From Bacteroidales bacterium (lineage in GTDB: Bacteria; Bacteroidota; Bacteroidia; Bacteroidales; UBA12077), in assembly GCA_030600865.1 (NCBI GenBank), contig JAUVUS010000082.1:1-8462 (forward strand): a stretch of DNA of 8,462 nt, in the 5' to 3' direction. Positions 4,884-8,462 of the stretch are shown in pieces (the stretch's first letter is position 1; the number at the start of each line of letters is the position of its first letter). Position numbers and translations under genes: made by a program. The notes under the pieces were generated by a model. That model did no database searches. It worked only from the letters and a program-made list of their open reading frames with translations, and was not told the origin of the DNA.

Positions 4884-6992
4884 ATGATAAGACCTTGCAA
4901 AGAAAATAAACTCATTGGTAATTTAAATGAAATCAATAATTATATCACTATTCGTAAAAAAGTAAAAGTAATAACTAATACGGATAGACTACTTAATCTG
5001 ATAAAACTGTATTTTGAATCTCTTCTTTGTTACAAGAAAAATCATAAAGGGAATCATCATATTAGACTCAATGGTAAAATGTATCTTTTTGAAATAAATG
5101 GTTTTAATGAAAAAGGCGAAGAAGTAAAAAAAGGATTTGATGAAATCGGAGAAAGCTTAATAAAAGATATTTTAAAAGATTTGAAAATTACCTTAAATAA
5201 AGATTCATTGACAAAATATTTAGAAATTTGCAACGAAATCATTGAATCATATAATATTGATATAACTTATAAAATAAGTTTATTAAATGCAGAAGGAAAA
5301 GTGTTTGAGAAGCAATGGCAGTACTTGCTTTTTGAAATTGAAGAAGAAATTGCCTTTAATAGTATTCAGAAAAGAAAAGAATTTACACTTTACATTCTTA
5401 CAAATAAAACAGATTTTTTAAAACCCGATTTAGAGTTAAATGAAAAATTGAATTCAATATATGGAACTTATGAATTTCTAATTAGGGCTGCAATTAGATT
5501 ATTTATTTTTCACAACCATTTTGATCAAATATTTAAATATATCTATAAAGAATTCGATTATTTTCACTCAATTTCTGATGAAATTGAACTTGATGATAAT
5601 CGAATCGTTAATTTCCTTTTACAGAACTTGTTGTTGAATAATAACTTATTTTTAATTGAAAAAAAAGAAGTAATTGAAAACTATTTTAGAGACAATATTG
5701 AATTTCTGTCTGATGAAAATATAAAAACAATTGAGAATGATTTGAGTTTAGAACTGCAAAATTTTGAACTAACCAACGCAAGTATTGAATTAGCTGAACC
5801 AAGTTTTGAAAAGATTGATGTAGATAAAATTACAACTTTCATTTCTTTTACAGTTTCAGGATATAAGTTAATTGAAGAAAAACAAATTAAACTAAATGAA
5901 AATGTAAATCTTGAATTAAAGAAAATTAATAATCTGTATGATGACCCAATTTTTAAATTTCTTGACAGCTCCGAATTAAGAATAAATTCCTTTCCTTTCT
6001 CTATATTTTCTGATTCAATTGGTAATACAAATGATTCAATTAGTTTAAATTTTATTATAAAGGAATTCTATCATCCTGATTTTTCAGTTATTGAAAATGG
6101 AATAAAACCAATTGACTTTACTGAATATGATGCGAAAATAGGAAGAAAATATTATCCACATAAAGAATATATTGTTGAGCTTTTAAGAAACTTAAAAAAG
6201 GAAAGAAAAGATGAATTTCCAATTGAGATTGAACTGAAGAATATAAATATTGATTTAATATCAAATTACTATGTTTCTTATCACGATTCAAATTTAAATC
6301 TTCTTTATCATAAAGTTCATACAATTACCAACCTTGATTCGTATATTAAAATTAAAGATAGATTTCTCACTAAATTATCTGAGTTAAATCTAACCAATGA
6401 GATTGATGATATCAGGAGCTTAATTTTTGATACAGAAATAGTCAGTTTAGTGACATTAAATAAATTTATTAAAAAACTTCTTCAGATTGTTGTTAAAAAG
6501 TCAATTGAATTAAGGGGAGTTAATAAAAATTTATGGAAAGATTCATTACCAGTTAAAGAAACTGAAGCACAACCAATAATTTTCAATTTTATTAAAAGCA
6601 TTGCTGAAATAAAAGGTATTCAAATTAGCAGAGAAATGATATCCGCAAATGGCAGTCTTGATTTTCATTGTTCTTATACTTACAATGGAAAGCTTTTAAA
6701 AACTTGTATTGAATTAAAAAATGCACATCATTCTGATATTATACATGGAATTAGTGTCCAACTACCAAAATATATTATGGATGAAGGAAATGGATATGGA
6801 ATTTTTCTTGTGTTATGGTATAAAAGTGGAGTATTCAATAAACCTACAAAATTCAGAGATATTGCAAATTTGAAGGAAGAATTATTGAAACATATTCCTG
6901 AAAAATTAAGAATCGAAATAGAGATTGTTGATTGTACAATTAAATTACCACCATCAAAAAAGGGAAAAACTACCGCCAACATTGGGTCATGA
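4884..6992 (+). CDS. Large uncharacterised protein with C-terminal PD-(D/E)XK nuclease-like domain
   Basis: I do not recognise the family of the first 550 residues. They are rich in K, E, N, I and L with alternating helix-like and strand-like stretches, and show no signal peptide, membrane segment or P-loop. The C-terminal part (about 555-690) reads as a PD-(D/E)XK nuclease fold: Glu559/Glu561 in a leading helix, GSLDF with Asp593, CIELKNA with Glu610-x-Lys612, then QLPKY with Gln626 and Tyr630, like the QxxxY motif of RecB/Cas4-type nucleases, followed by a hydrophobic strand (GIFLVLWYK). A cytoplasmic, metal-dependent DNA-cleaving role is inferred. An in-frame TAA at 4878-4880 with no start codon after it fixes the ATG. 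The gene has its own promoter, lies alone between 39-base direct repeats and is visibly AT-richer than the gene before it. The last codons overlap the boundary element. Anti-phage defence is a reasonable guess; nothing here proves it. Confidence 0.88.
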   Translation: MIRPCKENKLIGNLNEINNYITIRKKVKVITNTDRLLNLIKLYFESLLCYKKNHKGNHHIRLNGKMYLFEINGFNEKGEEVKKGFDEIGESLIKDILKDLKITLNKDSLTKYLEICNEIIESYNIDITYKISLLNAEGKVFEKQWQYLLFEIEEEIAFNSIQKRKEFTLYILTNKTDFLKPDLELNEKLNSIYGTYEFLIRAAIRLFIFHNHFDQIFKYIYKEFDYFHSISDEIELDDNRIVNFLLQNLLLNNNLFLIEKKEVIENYFRDNIEFLSDENIKTIENDLSLELQNFELTNASIELAEPSFEKIDVDKITTFISFTVSGYKLIEEKQIKLNENVNLELKKINNLYDDPIFKFLDSSELRINSFPFSIFSDSIGNTNDSISLNFIIKEFYHPDFSVIENGIKPIDFTEYDAKIGRKYYPHKEYIVELLRNLKKERKDEFPIEIELKNINIDLISNYYVSYHDSNLNLLYHKVHTITNLDSYIKIKDRFLTKLSELNLTNEIDDIRSLIFDTEIVSLVTLNKFIKKLLQIVVKKSIELRGVNKNLWKDSLPVKETEAQPIIFNFIKSIAEIKGIQISREMISANGSLDFHCSYTYNGKLLKTCIELKNAHHSDIIHGISVQLPKYIMDEGNGYGIFLVLWYKSGVFNKPTKFRDIANLKEELLKHIPEKLRIEIEIVDCTIKLPPSKKGKTTANIGS

Positions 6993-7155
6993 AATTTTGA
7001 CTTGCGGATTCTAGGTTGTAACGCGTGCAACAACAGTACGAATGCTATTAAACAAAGTAGATACTTAAAAGTAAGTAAAGGCACTTGTTGTAAACGAGCG
7101 CCAGCAAAGTGTTTATAATGGAATTTGTTACTTATATGAGTTAGTTATACGCAAT
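6969..7155 (+). repeat. attC-like structured boundary element (candidate recombination site)
   Basis: The left arm ACTACCGCCAAC (6969-6980, inside the end of the nuclease-like gene) is complementary at 10 of 12 positions to GTTGGCAGTAAT at the start of the same unit (4740-4751), but at only 6 of 12 to the local sequence GTTATACGCAAT (7144-7155). TCAT (6987-6990) can pair with ATGA (7136-7139). The centre has CAACAA (7028-7033) with TTGTTG (7085-7090), an apical TACTT/AAGTA (7062-7066, 7069-7073) and a side hairpin CACTT...AAGTG (7082-7111). It also contains the near-palindrome GTTGTAACGCGTGCAAC (7015-7031). Parts are more GC-rich than the surroundings. At about 180 bases it is longer than usual attC sites, and GTTATAC and GTTGGCA do not fit GTTRRRY exactly. 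Confidence 0.5.
7108..7146 (+). repeat. Right 39-base direct repeat (cassette boundary-like)
   Basis: This is the right partner of 4704-4742, with 34 of 39 identical bases and only transitions between them. It begins 115 bases after the stop of the nuclease-like gene and forms the 3' end of the structured element. Sequence diverges from the left copy immediately after TAGTT. The two copies define a repeat unit of about 2.4 kb that holds one gene. Confidence 0.75.
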
Positions 7156-7209
7156 TCAAAAAATATTTTTCTAAGATGAATAATGAAGATAGGCTTTCTA
7201 AAAGGGGAA

Positions 7210-7217
7210 TAAATTTG
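7210..7217 (+). promoter_or_regulatory. Possible -7 box for the phosphotransferase gene
   Basis: TAAATTTG matches TAnnTTTG exactly, but no TTG lies 19-21 bases upstream. TAATATTG at 7244-7251 is a second candidate with one mismatch. If the first is used, the leader would be about 90 bases long and would contain the hairpin at 7253-7279. Confidence 0.35.
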
Positions 7218-7252
7218 ATTTTTTCTTTTATTATAGAGGGGGATAATATTGT

Positions 7253-7279
7253 GTTTTCTTTCGCTTCGCTACAGAAAAC
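7253..7279 (+). promoter_or_regulatory. Leader hairpin upstream of the phosphotransferase gene
   Basis: GTTTTCT (7253-7259) pairs with AGAAAAC (7273-7279) around a 13-base loop containing TCGCTTCGCT. It ends 36 bases before ATG 7316. The loop resembles TCGCTTTGCT in the right hairpin of the first palindromic repeat (166-175), so this may be a repeat remnant rather than a dedicated regulator. Confidence 0.4.
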
Positions 7280-7315
7280 GAATTATTTATAAAATCTTTA
7301 CCACATTTAAATACT

Positions 7316-8290
7316 ATGGCTGTAAAAACTAAATTTACCAAAACGGACATAATCAATATTCTTTCAAAATATGACTTGGGAGATTTTATTAGTTTTGAAC
7401 CAATCAAAAACGGGACTGTCCAAACAAATATTTTGCTTGAAACTTCAAAAGGAAAATTTGTTTTTAGATATTATGAATGTCGTTCAAAAAATTCCGTTTT
7501 ATTTGAAGTGAATTTAATTAAATATTTGAAAGATAAAAATTATCCCTGTTCAGCTCCATTTAGAAATAGGCATGGTAATTTTATTGGGATACATAATGAA
7601 AAACCCTTTGTAATTTTTGAATTTGTCGAAGGTAAGCATATTGAAAATCCAAGTGAAGCACAAAGAAAACAGCTTATTCAAAAAGTAGCTGAATTACAAA
7701 ATATTACAAAAAATTATAATCCATACTATAAAAAATACAGATGGAATTATAGTGTTGAACTGTGTAAAAAGTTGGCAAAAGATGAAGCAAAGAAAATTAG
7801 CACAAAAAATGCTAAAGATAAATTGGAGTGGTTAAAGAGTGAGTTATTAAAACTAAATCTTCCAAAATTCTTGCCTAAAGGAATTTGCCATTGCGATTTC
7901 CATTTTTCGAATGTGCTTTTCAAGAACGGAAAATTCAATGCGTTAATTGATTTTGATGACGCCAATTACACCTTCTTATCGTGGGACTTAATTTGTTTAA
8001 CAGAACCTTTTATATCAACTTTTGATTGGAACACATGGAATAAATTTAAACCTACCAATAATGTTTTTGACTTCAAACAAATAAAAAAAGTTGTAGCAGA
8101 ATATATGAAATACCGACCGTTGAATAATAATGAAAAGTATTATTTATTTGATATTTACAAATTAAGTCTTTTAATGGATTGTATTTGGTATTTTAAAAGA
8201 GGTAATGCAAAAGATTTTTTTGAAAAAAGAAAAATTGATTATCTTAATAATCTTGGAAGATATACATTCTATAAAAAAGTGTTTGAATAG
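7316..8290 (+). CDS. APH/homoserine kinase-like phosphotransferase
   Basis: Small-molecule kinase of the phosphotransferase enzyme family (Pfam APH, PF01636), most like the homoserine kinase type II/SrkA-like branch; the substrate cannot be told. N-lobe: NGTVQTN (32-38) as the glycine-loop equivalent, FVFRYYE with Arg51 where a Lys or Arg is expected, and Glu64 in the following helix. A hinge follows at FVIFEFVEGK. C-lobe: HCDFHFSN (192-199) is the catalytic H-x-D-x-x-x-x-N motif with Asp194 as base and Asn199 as metal ligand. IDFDDA (211-216) supplies the second metal-binding Asp212. At 324 residues it is full length with key residues intact. No threonine-synthesis genes flank it, so a biosynthetic homoserine kinase role is unlikely; modification of an antibiotic, sugar or other alcohol is possible. 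The gene lies alone after the right boundary repeat. Confidence 0.92.
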   Translation: MAVKTKFTKTDIINILSKYDLGDFISFEPIKNGTVQTNILLETSKGKFVFRYYECRSKNSVLFEVNLIKYLKDKNYPCSAPFRNRHGNFIGIHNEKPFVIFEFVEGKHIENPSEAQRKQLIQKVAELQNITKNYNPYYKKYRWNYSVELCKKLAKDEAKKISTKNAKDKLEWLKSELLKLNLPKFLPKGICHCDFHFSNVLFKNGKFNALIDFDDANYTFLSWDLICLTEPFISTFDWNTWNKFKPTNNVFDFKQIKKVVAEYMKYRPLNNNEKYYLFDIYKLSLLMDCIWYFKRGNAKDFFEKRKIDYLNNLGRYTFYKKVFE

Positions 8291-8462
8291 GAGTTGTAAA
8301 AAATGGAATTCACCCCTAACCTTGCTAGCGCGCGTTCAATGTCATTAAGTTAGTATATAATAGTTTGAAAATAAGATGATTATGGTTGCGTTCAATTAAA
8401 AAAAGTCGTATATTTAACTAGTAATCAAATAGTTATTATTATGAAAAAAAACACCTGAAAGT
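8291..8462. other. Downstream stretch with candidate third boundary and possible ORF start
   Basis: No complete gene is visible and no terminator follows the kinase gene. GAATT and TAAC (8306-8310, 8317-8320) are spaced much as in the complement of GTTATACGCAATTC (7144-7157), and AAGTTAGT (8347-8354) recalls the end of the direct repeats, so a degenerate third unit boundary is possible. GCGTTCAAT occurs twice (8332-8340 and 8388-8396). An ATG at 8441 is followed by eight As and an early TGA; skipping one base would keep a frame open to the window edge. An insertion-sequence end is another possibility, but no transposase is in view. Confidence 0.3.

Noticed and set aside
5057..6324. Two short reverse-strand frames (5057-5242 and 6118-6324) inside the 702-residue gene
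   Set aside because: They are short, fully antisense and without recognisable features; such frames are expected opposite an AT-rich coding sequence.
6728..7084. Reverse-strand open frame of 118 residues over the end of the nuclease-like gene
   Set aside because: Most of it is antisense to the nuclease-like core with its D/E/K and QxxxY motifs, and its start region falls in the structured boundary element. Its hydrophobic look is a by-product of the complementary codons.
6969..7155. Classical integron attC site
   Set aside because: The core bases GTTATAC and GTTGGCA do not fit GTTRRRY, the arm CGCCAAC does not fit RYYYAAC, the element is longer than usual, and no integrase is in the window. 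Only attC-like organisation is claimed.
7747..7965. Reverse-strand frame inside the kinase gene
   Set aside because: It is antisense to the catalytic HxDxxxxN and IDFDDA region of a clear kinase.
8331..8462. Left end of an insertion sequence
   Set aside because: The stretch has a repeated GCGTTCAAT and a candidate ORF start, but no transposase, no second inverted end and no target duplication is visible, so it cannot be supported within this window.
1..8462. CRISPR array, tRNA or rRNA genes
   Set aside because: No regularly spaced short repeats, tRNA-like cloverleaf or conserved rRNA stretches were seen by reading.

Overview
The window looks like a low-GC chromosome segment from a Bacteroidota bacterium. 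The reasons are the very AT-rich DNA, starts without clear Shine-Dalgarno sequences, several exact matches to the Bacteroidota -7 promoter box TAnnTTTG (one with a TTG element 19 bases upstream), and protein families typical of that phylum, such as the YkuD_2-type L,D-transpeptidase. The species cannot be named from this sequence.

Region 1 (1-3061) is cell-wall housekeeping. Two L,D-transpeptidases from different families lie tail to tail and overlap by 35 bases (329-1033 forward; 999-2693 reverse). The pair is bracketed by two copies of a two-hairpin palindromic repeat (69-200 and 2991-3061). Between the reverse gene and the next forward gene lies about 600 bases of non-coding DNA with a possible decayed small ORF, the second repeat and a 16-base-pair terminator-like hairpin with no obvious gene to serve.

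Region 2 (3257-4578) is a lone predicted lipoprotein of the beta-lactamase-fold serine hydrolase (family VIII esterase-like) group. It has its own -7 box and probably starts at ATG 3289.

Region 3 (about 4704-8462) looks like accessory DNA with a cassette-like layout. A 702-residue protein with no N-terminal family I recognise ends in a PD-(D/E)XK nuclease-like domain (D593, E610-x-K612, Q626xxxY630). It has its own promoter and sits between two 39-base direct repeats (4704-4742 and 7108-7146; 34 of 39 identical, every difference a transition). The 3' end of the gene carries a 12-mer complementary at 10 of 12 positions to the sequence at the start of its own unit, but at only 6 of 12 to the sequence after the right-hand repeat. 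This is the logic of integron gene cassettes, where the two arms of one recombination site lie at opposite ends of the cassette, although the core does not fit the classical attC consensus. The next unit carries a homoserine-kinase/aminoglycoside-phosphotransferase-like kinase with a structured leader. The last 170 bases hold a weak third candidate boundary and no complete gene.

The two halves do not form one pathway. The first half is envelope maintenance. The second looks like independently promoted single-gene units of the kind that accumulate defence or modification genes; that role is inferred, not shown.
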